Of a stretch of 64,000 bases of DNA, positions 18,432 through 28,481 are shown in pieces. Each line of letters starts with the position of its first letter. Position 1 is the first letter of the stretch. Source of the stretch: Palsa-147 sp036513895 (GTDB taxonomy: Bacteria; Acidobacteriota; Terriglobia; Acidiferrales; UBA7541); assembly GCA_036513895.1 (NCBI GenBank), contig DATBYF010000013.1:26104-90103 (forward strand). Reading direction: 5' to 3'. Below the pieces are notes generated by a model. The model was not told the DNA's origin and searched no databases. It was given only the letters and a program-made list of their open reading frames with translations. Made by a program: the position numbers and the translations under genes.

Positions 18432-19433
18432 CTAACGCGTCAAAGTTACGCGCAAATTCCGACGTGTTTTCTGGGTCCAATTGAGCTTGTAAGGCTCGGT
18501 TCCGCGCATTAAGTCGTACCGCTTAAATTGGAACTCGTCAGCACCAAGCAACACCAGGTACATCAATAGAGCTCCGGGAGACCACTTTTTGAAAGCAAGA
18601 TTAAAACTAATTACCCATTCAAAAATCGTATCGCCTCCGCGAAACGCAATCTTGTAAGCCGCGAGCGTATTGTCGATTCGGAGTGAAACCATGAACAGCT
18701 CATCGAGGCGAAGTGCCTCCTGGCAGATTTGCTTTGTGAACTTTCGCCTCGCTTCACCTGTGAACTTGCTTCGCATCCCGCGACAGGCCCAGCGTTCGAT
18801 ATGCATAGCCATCATCGATGAAAGGTCCGCTTCTATCTCGCTCTCAGAGTGCGACAGGCTGACATCAACGGCGAACCGCGTCGAAAGGGAACGCAACTTT
18901 GATTTCAGTTCTTCTATTCCTTCTGCACGCACGCCGCGCCACTGTTCAACGGGGTACCTGCCGTCGACCTCGATGAAAGGCAAGGCATCAATTTCTTCGA
19001 TTGACGCGCACAGTCCCAGATGCTCGCCGGCAGAACGCAGCAAAGGAACGCTCAAGCTGTCGTACGGTAGTCGCGAAAGCGTAATCTTCCGCGCGCCTCG
19101 GGAAATTAAGTGCTCCACGAACGTGGAAAGAACATCAATATTGACTTCGTTCCAGAGGAAGTCGCTATAGTCCGCCGTCCCATCACCAGCGAATGTCACG
19201 GAGTCGCGACCGGCCCATTCGAGCGACGCAAATAGTCGTGGATTATGGTTTTCCGATACCATGGCCGTGGACAAATTATAAGAATGCCCGTAGTTCTCGA
19301 TAAATGCCGACATCCAGTACCTCTTCAAACTAGGGGCAAGAATACTTGTGGGCGCTGTGCAACCATCGGCCTGAGCCAACAGCACAAGACTGTCAGGCAC
19401 TGTATCGGCGACTGAAATTTGAAATCTGCTCAT
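18432..19433 (-). CDS. CelD/BcsL-like GNAT-fold acetyltransferase
   Basis: 333 aa. The C-terminal half matches the 'Acetyltransf_6' pattern: helix MMAMHIERW, strand ELFMVSLRIDNTLAAYKIAF, then FKRYDLMRGTEPYKLNWT near the end, a signature of CelD-like and FemAB-like enzymes. These proteins transfer acyl groups to sugars or peptides in envelope polymer synthesis; the substrate here is unknown. Third gene of a leftward operon, 46 bp after the membrane protein. GAGG precedes the ATG. Confidence 0.8.
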   Translation of the reverse strand: MSRFQISVADTVPDSLVLLAQADGCTAPTSILAPSLKRYWMSAFIENYGHSYNLSTAMVSENHNPRLFASLEWAGRDSVTFAGDGTADYSDFLWNEVNIDVLSTFVEHLISRGARKITLSRLPYDSLSVPLLRSAGEHLGLCASIEEIDALPFIEVDGRYPVEQWRGVRAEGIEELKSKLRSLSTRFAVDVSLSHSESEIEADLSSMMAMHIERWACRGMRSKFTGEARRKFTKQICQEALRLDELFMVSLRIDNTLAAYKIAFRGGDTIFEWVISFNLAFKKWSPGALLMYLVLLGADEFQFKRYDLMRGTEPYKLNWTQKTRRNLRVTLTR

Positions 19434-19479
19434 TTAAGCCTCAGCGGTGGAGAACATCAGTGAGAGAGAGCTTTGGCTG

Positions 19480-20301
19480 CTAAGCGTTCCTCGGCGCCTC
19501 AAACTCTTGAGCAGGTCTAGACCCTGTAGCGTCCCCGAAAGGCCGAGCAGGTGCCACAAGTGCCCACGCGGTCGCGGTGGCTTGAGGGTAATAGTCAGGA
19601 CCCATTGTGCGTCGACATATCCATAATGCGATTTTGTTAATTGAAACTCTTATCTGAAGTGCGCAGTGCACGGCGGTGGCGTCTGGAGAGAGTGCGTACA
19701 GTAAGTCCGTAGTAGCAATTTGATTCGGCTCAAGTCCGATGGTAGAGCTCATGACGTTAATTGGTTCCTTCAACTGACCCCCCACTGGCTCTTCGCCCCG
19801 GTTTGCTCTGGCCAGGGCCATCTCGTTAAGCGGGACCCATTCGGTGGGTGCGGTTGTCTTGGCGCTCCGTACTCTCGGGTTTGGAATTCGATAATCAGCC
19901 GAAAGTAGCCAGTTCGTTTGAGCGCTAACCTGGTGCTCTAAGATTTGGAGTTTCGCCGATTCCTTTATGACCGCAACATTGGATTTGTTCTCAACTTGAA
20001 GTCGTAGACGAAGTACTCGGCTAGTCGGTTCGTCGATGTTTATCGTGACAACGAGATGCGGGAAGAAACGATAATAAAGGAGCGCTGCCAGGATTCCGGT
20101 CAGGGCAACAATATAGAAAAATGCGCTAGTCACTTGGACGAAACGTTGAAGCTGCGGGTCGTACCGCAGCTTAGCGACTCCCCACGCGAGCAGGACCAGA
20201 GTCATAACAATTATCCCGAACGCAATCGCGAGCAGAGTCACATAACTAAGATGCGAGCCATCCTTGACCGTCGATTTATTGACATGGACATCGTTGCTCA
20301 T
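19480..20301 (-). CDS. Two-TM membrane protein with extracytoplasmic domain
   Basis: 273 aa, AGGAGGAG before the ATG. Two hydrophobic helices lie at about 21-43 and 58-80. They are followed by about 190 residues that begin like a beta domain (VVTINIDEPTSRVLRLRLQVENKS). No known family. It is 28 bp downstream of the cytochrome c-like gene and 46 bp upstream of the CelD-like gene, so the three are one operon. Confidence 0.7.
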   Translation of the reverse strand: MSNDVHVNKSTVKDGSHLSYVTLLAIAFGIIVMTLVLLAWGVAKLRYDPQLQRFVQVTSAFFYIVALTGILAALLYYRFFPHLVVTINIDEPTSRVLRLRLQVENKSNVAVIKESAKLQILEHQVSAQTNWLLSADYRIPNPRVRSAKTTAPTEWVPLNEMALARANRGEEPVGGQLKEPINVMSSTIGLEPNQIATTDLLYALSPDATAVHCALQIRVSINKIALWICRRTMGPDYYPQATATAWALVAPARPFGDATGSRPAQEFEAPRNA

Positions 20302-20329
20302 GCCCTCCTCCTAAAATTAATCGTTGGGT

Positions 20330-22171
20330 TCACATTACGTGCCTAGCGCAGTCGTCTGTGTTGTCTGGAAAATCGATTTGGAGTACAGGGTGCAACTCGA
20401 TTGCATTCTTCGCAACTCCAGTTTGGTGATGATTAAAATCAAAAAATCCGACTCCGGTCACCCGCACTTGCAGCGGCTTCGTCAGTTTTTTGAATTGAGA
20501 CGTTGGAACACCGCAGTGATGAAGGAAGTTATCCCTCGCCTGTTGAATGGGCTTCAAACCTTTTGATGAACATACTCCGCCACATTTTGGATTGGGAATC
20601 TCAACAATCATTGTTTCGTGTACACGCTCGTCCCCGAGAACGATATGTACGTCCTGGTCTTGCTCAAGTTTAAAACCGAGCAAATATGCTCCGACCAAGA
20701 ACGTCGTCGTTTCAATTGGTGCAACGCGGTTATTCTGGGGCCGAGTCGCCGGCGGCATAAGGGATACCAGACCCTGGACCGTTTGGCTTACAGGCTGCAT
20801 CGAGACCTTATTCGCATCCAAGTCGCTCCACGTTTTGACGGGCCATCTCTCTGTCCCACATACAGGACCGCAGGCGCTTACGGCCGGTTTTGTCCTGGTT
20901 GCTTCAGGAGCGTCTCGTGTTACTAGATATCCGAGCTGAATTTGTGGGCGCGGTCGGTGTGCGTTGAAGGCGTCGAACGCCGCCTGTGGACACGGTGGAA
21001 CAATCGTATTTGTCGGATGGGCGGCGCAAGTGTTAACCCACGCGACTAAATTCTGCATTCCTCCGGCGAGCTGTAGAGAGTAGTCGAGCGACGCAGTGCC
21101 ACTTGAAAAAGTAGTTCCGGGACCGATGTCTCGGAACCACATCATCCATTGCGGGGAGCCCGCAGGCGTGCCCGCCGGCGGCACCATCGGAGCCAACACT
21201 CTCCACTGCGCTGTAGAGTGACAGGAGAGACATGAGGACTGCGCATTATCGACAGGGCCGTTCAGACGATTCAACCATCCATAATGCGTCATGATGTGTT
21301 GCGCATCGGGATTCAACCATGTCTGCTTGGGCTTTAATCCTTGTTGCGCCTGAGGCAAGTTGAAATCTTTGTCGTCACCCCACATCAAGCCTACCGGCCT
21401 AAGTCTTGCGTATGGATTGTTTCCGGCGATTGTACCGTCATATATGAATGTTCCAAAAATCCAGCCAGTCGTCGAATTCGCGCGACTGTCTCGAACAGCG
21501 ATATCTAACTGCAAGAGGCGCAGCTTTTTTAAGATTCGCGGCGCACCTACCTTGGCGTTGTCGTTGCTTGTATAGATATAAGCATCCCACTCCAACGAGC
21601 CTGCGAGAAATGGCACTTGCTCTTTTGTCGCCTCCGTGAACAGCAACTTGCAGCTGACCGTATTTTCAGGGAATAACGCGAGACCCGGATTAGGTGATAA
21701 CGCATTTGACCAGACGCGTCCTATGGTGAAGCCACCTGGACTGTTGTAGAAACCGACAGCCCAATTTTGAAAAACATCGGTTTGCGTGTTAGCGAGCACG
21801 CCCTTCCCTGACGGCTTTTCGTACGTGAGGCCTCGGATTGGTTCCCTGCCGTGGTCACCCCAGTGCATCCAGGGCGCGTGGTACCAAGTTCGTGTCTGAT
21901 TGTTCTGGACCACCCAATCCACTTCAATATTCCCGGCGAGGCAATAGTGAAGGACGGACTGCATGTAGTCGTTTGGGGCCGTGAGAGGGTCGATTGATTG
22001 CCAAGGATAAACATCTGCGCTTATTTGGGTGGGATAGTTTTGGCTCAACTTGAAAACCGGTCCATTCCAACCAGACGGCAGCGACACGGCGCTGTCCGGA
22101 AACCTTGAACCTTGAGCTAGCGCGGAAGCACTAATAGCAAAGAACAGTAGGGACCCAACAAGAGTTTTCAC
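20330..22171 (-). CDS. Exported cytochrome c-like protein
   Basis: 613 aa from the GTG at 22171 (AGAGGA upstream); a TTG at 22189 adds six residues that spoil the signal peptide. The signal peptide MKTLVGSLLFFAISASALAQ is clear. A single CxxCH haem-binding motif, CLSCH, sits at 314-318, just past the middle. The rest has no recognised domain but is Trp/Pro-rich, like periplasmic enzymes. A haem c redox or binding role outside the membrane is likely. First gene of the operon with the membrane and CelD-like genes. Confidence 0.78.
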   Translation of the reverse strand: MKTLVGSLLFFAISASALAQGSRFPDSAVSLPSGWNGPVFKLSQNYPTQISADVYPWQSIDPLTAPNDYMQSVLHYCLAGNIEVDWVVQNNQTRTWYHAPWMHWGDHGREPIRGLTYEKPSGKGVLANTQTDVFQNWAVGFYNSPGGFTIGRVWSNALSPNPGLALFPENTVSCKLLFTEATKEQVPFLAGSLEWDAYIYTSNDNAKVGAPRILKKLRLLQLDIAVRDSRANSTTGWIFGTFIYDGTIAGNNPYARLRPVGLMWGDDKDFNLPQAQQGLKPKQTWLNPDAQHIMTHYGWLNRLNGPVDNAQSSCLSCHSTAQWRVLAPMVPPAGTPAGSPQWMMWFRDIGPGTTFSSGTASLDYSLQLAGGMQNLVAWVNTCAAHPTNTIVPPCPQAAFDAFNAHRPRPQIQLGYLVTRDAPEATRTKPAVSACGPVCGTERWPVKTWSDLDANKVSMQPVSQTVQGLVSLMPPATRPQNNRVAPIETTTFLVGAYLLGFKLEQDQDVHIVLGDERVHETMIVEIPNPKCGGVCSSKGLKPIQQARDNFLHHCGVPTSQFKKLTKPLQVRVTGVGFFDFNHHQTGVAKNAIELHPVLQIDFPDNTDDCARHVM

Positions 22172-22423
22172 GGTCTCCGTTCCTCTCAAGCGTTCTAAGA
22201 ACGTGGATGGTAGCCGGGAGCATTGTTGTCGTTTGCAAACATAGAAAAGGGACCCTGAGTGTGAAACGCTTGGGTCGAAGTATCAACCACAACGGATAGT
22301 TGTCAAGGGGTAAATTTAAAGGCCTTTGATAGTTCGGGCCTTGGCAAGGTCACCACGCAAAGCACGGTCGCCGGCAGGGCCGACCTGCGAGCAATTTTTC
22401 TGAATCTCGTTGAGCACGGAGCA

Positions 22424-25003
22424 TTAGTACAAAGTTGCTGGTTGCAATGCGGCAAGGTCCGCTAGGTGGCTAGGCCGCAGGTCTTCGTAGTCTTTCTGAG
22501 GCACTTTGACATAGCGCCACATTGTCTCAGTGAGTTTGGACGCGTTCTCGCACCACCTGAGAGCAGCGCCGTCTTTACGAATTACATCAATGTTCTCCTG
22601 CCCCTTCGCTTCTAATAACCAGTGTGTGCCCTCAACATCAACCGCGACAAAGTCGGGAAAATAGGATTTCAGGTTCATCGCGGCATCCGTGTACTCGATG
22701 GAGAAGCCAAAGATTTGTGGCAGCTTTGCGAAAGCGACCACGTCAGCGCAACCATCCAAGTACTTCGCAAACTCTCGTTCGAACTCGTTGTCACATGGAA
22801 CGAGGTTGAATACGGTCTTGGCTCCCTCCCAAACTGGCCTTGACCACGGGAATGGTTGGCAGGTCGAAAGCATCCGCTCAGGCTCTAGAAGTTGAGCCTG
22901 CTGTTCTTCGATGGTCAGAGCGAGCAGCGCCTTCTTGAAAATGTCCACGCACACATATTGGGCTGCATTGGTGCTCATCGCTTTCACAGTGACCGAATCA
23001 TCCAAGTTCACCGGATGCCCAAACGCCTTTAATTCGAAAAACTCCCTGACTTTGGGGGCTATGGCAGCGAACTGTGCAGGCAGCTTCACTGCTTCCGCGA
23101 TGCGCCGCGCATAATAGCCAATGACTTCTTGCGCGGTCTGAGGCTCTGTTAGTTCGTATTCACGGTCAACCATCTTCTCCAGCGTGATGATGTCGTAACC
23201 TTCGTATCGGAAGGTTTTGGAGACGGGGTCTGTCTCCCCCATAGGGAGGACGATACTTTTCAACGCCAACACATCCAGCGCAGCGATTTCATCTGCCAAA
23301 CTCTTTTTCCGAACGAGCGTTGGCGTGAGCGATGGAAGACCAATCTCGAATTTCTTGCGGTCTTCGAGTGGTATTATCGTGACAATACGCAGCTTGTCCT
23401 TGCCGACTTCGAAGGTGTCGAGTTTCAGGTCTTCCAGTTTTTCGAGGTCGTCTACGAAATCAAGAAAGGCCCGGTTACCAATGATGTCCACTCGCTCCGT
23501 GAAGCTGACGCCGAGGTCTCGGAACATCAGGCGCAACCCGCGACCGATGGTCTGTTCGGGTAGGATATTTGCCTTCGCTGAATACGGACGCAACCCTACT
23601 ACGACGGTCACATTTTGCACGTCCCAACCTTCACGTAGCATCAGCACGCTCACTATGGCGTTAATTGGGCTGCCTTCAAGGTCGACTTCTCGGACGGCTT
23701 TTCGGGCCACGTCCAAGTCTTTCTTGCTCACCTCACCAGATTTGTCCGTATGAATGACTTCGGTCTTTTCACCCCCGAAGTCCTCTGGGTACTTTGTTTT
23801 CAGCCAGTCTTGGACATCGTCGGCGTCGTCCGTGCTGTTCATCATGACGAAGAGAATCGGTTTCTTTTTCAGAGGTTTTAGCTGGTCTCGATATTCCTTC
23901 CAACGCTCGACACCCGCAGTCAGATACGCTCTGTATCGCACGCTCGCAATCTCGGACTTTGCCTCCTGAATCTTGGCGATACCCTTCACGGGCCACTTCA
24001 CGATGCCGTCAACAATGGCTTGCTTGAGCGGGTAGTCAAATATGGTCCAAGGAAAAATTCCACCTCTCTGGAAACGCGGGGTGGCCGTGAAATCGAGTTG
24101 TGCCGTTAACGGCGTCTTGCCGTGCAGGCCTTGGATAATTTTGTTCCACTCGCTATCCTCATCGTGTGTGTGATGGGCTTCGTCGTTTACGACAAGCAGA
24201 TGACCAGCCCGCATGGTGATTCGTTCTCCGAAGTCAGTCAACTCCAGTTTCTTGGTCGGAGGCTTAGACCCGAGCATTTCTGTCATGATGTCAGGTTCAT
24301 CGTTGTTCGAGCGCTCGCCTCGCTCGTAGAACTGTTGAATGTTGCTCAAGAAAAGCGTGCCCTCAGAGTGGGCCTTCTCAGCCTCGCCGCGCATAACACA
24401 GTCGAAGTCCCAAAAGATTTCGAGTTCTTTTGGAATGACAGGGTCAGTCCGAAAGATTCGGCCCCCGGCGAAATCTGTCTTCAGACGCTCAAAGACAATC
24501 ACGTTTGGAGCAAGAAGCAGGACGGTCTTCGCGTAATCTTTGGCAATTTCGTCCTGTTCCCGCGAGGCATTCAGGAACTGCCATGCGACAGCCAGCGCCA
24601 TCACCTTCGTTTTCCCACTGCCTGTCGCCATCTTGATGCAGTAGCGGGCGAACTCGTCGTAGGGCGGCAGTCGCAAATCAGGTGAAGCCATTGCATATCT
24701 TTGCAGTAGCGTCTTCCGTCTGCGGACTTTCTCGTATTCCCAAACGAAAACTAGAGTTTCAAGCGCTTCTTGCTGCGAGTGGTGGTAATTGAAAAGACGT
24801 CCCGTGGGTAGCCTGTGGTCGGTATGGAACCAATGATTCAACAAGAGCCGTGTCGTTTCTGTGACCCCTTTGTATCCACCCGCTCTCCAAGCCTTCACAG
24901 CTTCACGGAGGGGAGGAACACACACTCCGGTCTTGAGCCGGGCGGTTATGTCCAGCAATTCGGTCTGCGTGGGATTCGCTGGCTGCTTCTTCTTGCGTGG
25001 CAT
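22424..25003 (-). CDS. res: Type III restriction enzyme, Res subunit
   Basis: 859 aa. The superfamily 2 helicase core has Walker A ATGSGKT (126-132), DEAH box (274-277), a SFTATPRF-like motif III (DFTATPRF) and motif VI QTIGRGLRL. The C-terminal nuclease is PD-(D/E)xK, with D784 in SYFPDF and E798-x-K800 in LLEAKGQ. The enzyme translocates on DNA and cuts unmethylated sites together with Mod. All key residues are present. It starts 6 bp after the mod stop, so they are coupled, and it is last in the apeA-mod-res operon. The sequence resembles the BPTD_3080-type subgroup; the target site is unknown. Confidence 0.92.
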   Translation of the reverse strand: MPRKKKQPANPTQTELLDITARLKTGVCVPPLREAVKAWRAGGYKGVTETTRLLLNHWFHTDHRLPTGRLFNYHHSQQEALETLVFVWEYEKVRRRKTLLQRYAMASPDLRLPPYDEFARYCIKMATGSGKTKVMALAVAWQFLNASREQDEIAKDYAKTVLLLAPNVIVFERLKTDFAGGRIFRTDPVIPKELEIFWDFDCVMRGEAEKAHSEGTLFLSNIQQFYERGERSNNDEPDIMTEMLGSKPPTKKLELTDFGERITMRAGHLLVVNDEAHHTHDEDSEWNKIIQGLHGKTPLTAQLDFTATPRFQRGGIFPWTIFDYPLKQAIVDGIVKWPVKGIAKIQEAKSEIASVRYRAYLTAGVERWKEYRDQLKPLKKKPILFVMMNSTDDADDVQDWLKTKYPEDFGGEKTEVIHTDKSGEVSKKDLDVARKAVREVDLEGSPINAIVSVLMLREGWDVQNVTVVVGLRPYSAKANILPEQTIGRGLRLMFRDLGVSFTERVDIIGNRAFLDFVDDLEKLEDLKLDTFEVGKDKLRIVTIIPLEDRKKFEIGLPSLTPTLVRKKSLADEIAALDVLALKSIVLPMGETDPVSKTFRYEGYDIITLEKMVDREYELTEPQTAQEVIGYYARRIAEAVKLPAQFAAIAPKVREFFELKAFGHPVNLDDSVTVKAMSTNAAQYVCVDIFKKALLALTIEEQQAQLLEPERMLSTCQPFPWSRPVWEGAKTVFNLVPCDNEFEREFAKYLDGCADVVAFAKLPQIFGFSIEYTDAAMNLKSYFPDFVAVDVEGTHWLLEAKGQENIDVIRKDGAALRWCENASKLTETMWRYVKVPQKDYEDLRPSHLADLAALQPATLY

Positions 25004-25009
25004 GACGCC

Positions 25010-27073
25010 TTATCGCTTCTCTTTTACAGTGACTTCTAGAGTCTTGGTTGTGTCGTTTCCCAAAATGTCGATGACTTTCACGACCACCGCATACTTCCCC
25101 GGCTCCGCGTACTTGTAATCTGCTTCGAGTTCAATCTTCGGCTCCTTTTTGCTGCGGTACGTCTGCCACTGGTTGTGGAAGGTGTCATTCTTGTAGTCCC
25201 AATCCACTGCCCAATAGTCAATCAACTGGCTCCAGTGCTTGATGGCCTTTCGGGCCTCTTCCGGGATGTCATCTGTCGGAATCACAAAGTCCTTCACCTT
25301 TAGGCTGAGTTCGAAACCAGTCTGCTTGGTATCAACGGATAGCGCCCCGAGTTCGAAAAACCTCACATCGCCCTGCTCGACAGCCTTTTTATCAAGAACC
25401 TCTCGGGGGATTTTCTTGAAAGCCACATCTACCCACGACTCCGCCGCAACGTGCTTGGCAAGTTCGTTTAATTCGAATGCAAAGTCCCATCCGAGTATAT
25501 CGACCGCTGCTTTCGTGGTCGCGTCCTTGCCCGTGCTCAAGGCCTTCCACGCTTCCTTCGCAATAGCTTTCACGTCCGCGAGTGTCACCGGCGCATCTAC
25601 CGCGCCCACGTGAACCATCCGCCCACTCTTCGTACCGTGGAGCCACGCGTGGCCCAAAAATGGCGTCGCATGGTATAGGTCGAGGATGAATCGCCGATAA
25701 GCGGCCTCCCGCTGCCGCTGCTCTTCGAGGTGGTCTTTGCCATTCGCGGGAAACTCAGCCACTTGCCATGCTTGACGTTCATACTTCCCGAGATTCTGAA
25801 CAACGAACGGCCTCACGTTTGGGATGCTAAGTAGTCGCTTCCTCGTCGTGTGAATAGCAAAGCGTCCAAGGTCGCAAGCAATCCAGTTCCTTCCAAGTCT
25901 TTCCGCGACCGCAGCCGTCGTCCCGCTCCCTACAAAGCAATCGAGGATAAGGTTGCCTCCACTACTTGAGGCCGTGATGATTCTCTGAAGAAGAGCTTCC
26001 GGTTTCTGCGTGGGATAGCCAACTCGCTCCTCTGCTAGATTATGGATGGGACGAATGTCCGTCCACACATCTTGTAGTGGCGTACCAGGCATGTCTTCGA
26101 GATAGCACTTGTAGCGAGGCATTCCATTGCGTTTCTCTGGCCAGTGAATAAGTCCCGCATCATCGAGTCTGTCGAACCGCTGCAAGAATGGGTATTTAGC
26201 CAGGTTATCTCCGGTAAGCTTTTGATACTTTTCATACACGTATGAAGGGGTCGCCCAATGGCGGCCCTTCGCAGTAACGTCCACTCCTCGCCAAGGCTTC
26301 CCGCTATCCCCCGTTCGCACACCCGGCCCTGTCAAATCACCACGCTTCCATCGACGCCCGTCAGGGTCGGATTGCTCGAAAAACGTTAAGGCGTACTCCT
26401 CGTCGTACGCCTGATAAACCTCATTCCACGTGTAAGACTCCGACTTGGAATACACGAGAATCACATCGTGAATTGGACCAAACCTATCCGCTCCGCTATG
26501 GGCGCTGGTTCGTTTCCAGACGATGCGACTCAGGAAACGCCCGCTGCCGAACGTCTCGTCTAGCACGACCTTCGCGTAATGTTCGACGTGATAATCAAGC
26601 TGAACATAAATTGTTCCCGTTTCATCCAAGAGTTCGTGAAGCAGAATAGCAGCCTCAGAAAACCACGCCAAATATGAATCCAAGCCACGGCCCCACGTAT
26701 CACGGTAGGCTTTTTGCTCGATAATGCTTGGTTCTTTCGTGAATGCGAACGAAGAGTTGGCGTCATCGGGATGTTCGGGCACGGCTGCACTAAACGAGAA
26801 ATCGGCCCCTGTATCGAACGGCGGGTCAATATATATCAGATTTACCCTGCCTGCGAACTCCGGTAGAAGTGACGATAGGACGTATTTTTTGTCTCCCCAA
26901 ATCAGGCGATTGCGCCACCCTGATTCTCGACCAGCCGAGAAAAGTTCGAGGCTTCGCTGCCGCTCCTGTGCGCTCTCATTAACCGTCTCAATGGTCTGAA
27001 ACGGCAGCGCAATCCGAACCGGCCCCTGCTTTTTGCCATCCTTGTACTTCCCATCCCAAATGAGTTCCGTCAT
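25010..27073 (-). CDS. mod: Type III DNA methyltransferase, Mod subunit
   Basis: 687 aa. A beta-class N6-adenine/N4-cytosine methylase: the catalytic motif DPPF (83-86) comes before the AdoMet motif LDCFVGSGTTAAVA (377-390). The region between and the C-terminal half (400-687) should hold target recognition and Res contact; the last about 60 residues read as a beta domain of the PKD type (YKYAEPGKYAVVVKV). It protects host sites and guides Res. It is 10 bp downstream of apeA and 6 bp upstream of res. No simple repeat that would cause phase variation is seen in it. Confidence 0.92.
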   Translation of the reverse strand: MTELIWDGKYKDGKKQGPVRIALPFQTIETVNESAQERQRSLELFSAGRESGWRNRLIWGDKKYVLSSLLPEFAGRVNLIYIDPPFDTGADFSFSAAVPEHPDDANSSFAFTKEPSIIEQKAYRDTWGRGLDSYLAWFSEAAILLHELLDETGTIYVQLDYHVEHYAKVVLDETFGSGRFLSRIVWKRTSAHSGADRFGPIHDVILVYSKSESYTWNEVYQAYDEEYALTFFEQSDPDGRRWKRGDLTGPGVRTGDSGKPWRGVDVTAKGRHWATPSYVYEKYQKLTGDNLAKYPFLQRFDRLDDAGLIHWPEKRNGMPRYKCYLEDMPGTPLQDVWTDIRPIHNLAEERVGYPTQKPEALLQRIITASSSGGNLILDCFVGSGTTAAVAERLGRNWIACDLGRFAIHTTRKRLLSIPNVRPFVVQNLGKYERQAWQVAEFPANGKDHLEEQRQREAAYRRFILDLYHATPFLGHAWLHGTKSGRMVHVGAVDAPVTLADVKAIAKEAWKALSTGKDATTKAAVDILGWDFAFELNELAKHVAAESWVDVAFKKIPREVLDKKAVEQGDVRFFELGALSVDTKQTGFELSLKVKDFVIPTDDIPEEARKAIKHWSQLIDYWAVDWDYKNDTFHNQWQTYRSKKEPKIELEADYKYAEPGKYAVVVKVIDILGNDTTKTLEVTVKEKR

Positions 27074-27083
27074 TTGCCTCGTT

Positions 27084-28481
27084 TCAATGAGCTAGTTGGA
27101 GGTGCGATGCTAACGCTTTCGCTACCTTATTTTCCTCCATGCCGAGATGCTTAAATAGTAGAACTGTGAGAATTGCACGAAGTTGCTGGTTGAGATTATA
27201 CATTTCGGGCAGCGTCTCGATTATCTCGGGCTTCTTGGTTTCTTTGTAATGGGTCAGATAGTTTCGGATGTCCACGACCGCGCGAATAAAGTTTCCCTGC
27301 TCACGTTTGTTTGACAATTTCGCCCAACATTCTTGGCTCAGGCTACCCAAGGACTCTTTGAGTCTGTCTCTGAGGGAAAACTCGTTTCCCCAATTCAGCA
27401 TTCCTGTCAGCTTTTCAACAATTGCTGGTGCCGTTTGCGGAGGTATTGCGGCAATCAGCGACTGTCTGGTCTCCGCATATTCCGCCTTTGGCACGTAAAT
27501 CCCCTCGTACAAGCGCCGATGAAAAGTTTCTAGGGCTTGCACCAGCGAGAGAAACGTGCTTTGAACGTATTGGTCAGGTTCGTAGACGGTGCTGAGGAGT
27601 AGGCTGTATATGGGCCTGAGATTTTCCTCATGGAGAAACCAGTTTTTGAAGAGGGTTTTGGTTCCGCTCTCGCCAAGCGCAGCGAAGGGCAAGGGCATCT
27701 CGAACATGGACTTATTGGCGATTGTACGATTTTTGAGACCTAGAAAATAATCAACGTAAGGATGCGCACAGTGGGAATCTGGGGACAGGGTTAGTCGAAT
27801 CTTGAGGGGTTGGACAGCCTCTCCTACAAGCAGTGAAAGAAGATTGCCAATGTCCCTCGCGAGGATTTTGACCGTCAAAAGATTGGCGGGTTCCTTGAAT
27901 TCTACTAGGAACTGGTTGCGGTTAATGAGGGACGTTGTGGTTCGCTCCATTTTGGCCTGGATGTTCGCTGCCAAGATGAGGTTCTTGGCTAACAGCAGGT
28001 CTTCAATATGCAGAAGCGTCTTTGGCTCTGTGGGGAGAACGAAGGTGAAGGACTCTTTGCTCACTCCAGAGCCTTGCTGAAAGAGTTGTTGGTATGCCCA
28101 TTCATCCAGGTGGGCAAATCTGAGAATGACCTTCTGAATCCGTGGACTGTCTTCCTGCTGCCAATGAGCGCCAACCACGAGGGCGTTTCCCCTAAGCCTG
28201 AGACTGCCCTGACCAACTCCGAACGCGACAGCTCGTAAAACTGTGCAAGAATCTCCGTCCGTCATCTCCCCGTGAATTGCAGCAGCCTTGAAGATGGCAG
28301 AAGACGACAAAAGATTAGAAAACTCCAGTTCTGGCACGGAGAATGCCCCGTCGAGTTCCAACTGGATTCGCCCGTCCGCAAAACTCAGTGTTCCAGGAAT
28401 GCGGTCGCCGGGCTTGTCAGGCAACCACCAACGAGCTCTGAAAGAAAAGTCATCCAAGAACTCGTAATCCGATAGCGACAT
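27084..28481 (-). CDS. apeA: ApeA-like HEPN antiphage protein
   Basis: 465 aa. The N-terminal half fits the ApeA N-terminal domain (DRIPGTLSFADGRIQLEL, then strands). The C-terminal half is helical with the HEPN ribonuclease motif Rx4H in RNYLTHY (R406-H411). ApeA proteins cause abortive infection by RNA cleavage when phage is sensed. GTGAGG precedes the ATG. The gene is first in an operon with mod and res, only 10 bp before mod, which would make it co-expressed with the restriction system. The trigger is unknown. Confidence 0.8.
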   Translation of the reverse strand: MSLSDYEFLDDFSFRARWWLPDKPGDRIPGTLSFADGRIQLELDGAFSVPELEFSNLLSSSAIFKAAAIHGEMTDGDSCTVLRAVAFGVGQGSLRLRGNALVVGAHWQQEDSPRIQKVILRFAHLDEWAYQQLFQQGSGVSKESFTFVLPTEPKTLLHIEDLLLAKNLILAANIQAKMERTTTSLINRNQFLVEFKEPANLLTVKILARDIGNLLSLLVGEAVQPLKIRLTLSPDSHCAHPYVDYFLGLKNRTIANKSMFEMPLPFAALGESGTKTLFKNWFLHEENLRPIYSLLLSTVYEPDQYVQSTFLSLVQALETFHRRLYEGIYVPKAEYAETRQSLIAAIPPQTAPAIVEKLTGMLNWGNEFSLRDRLKESLGSLSQECWAKLSNKREQGNFIRAVVDIRNYLTHYKETKKPEIIETLPEMYNLNQQLRAILTVLLFKHLGMEENKVAKALASHLQLAH

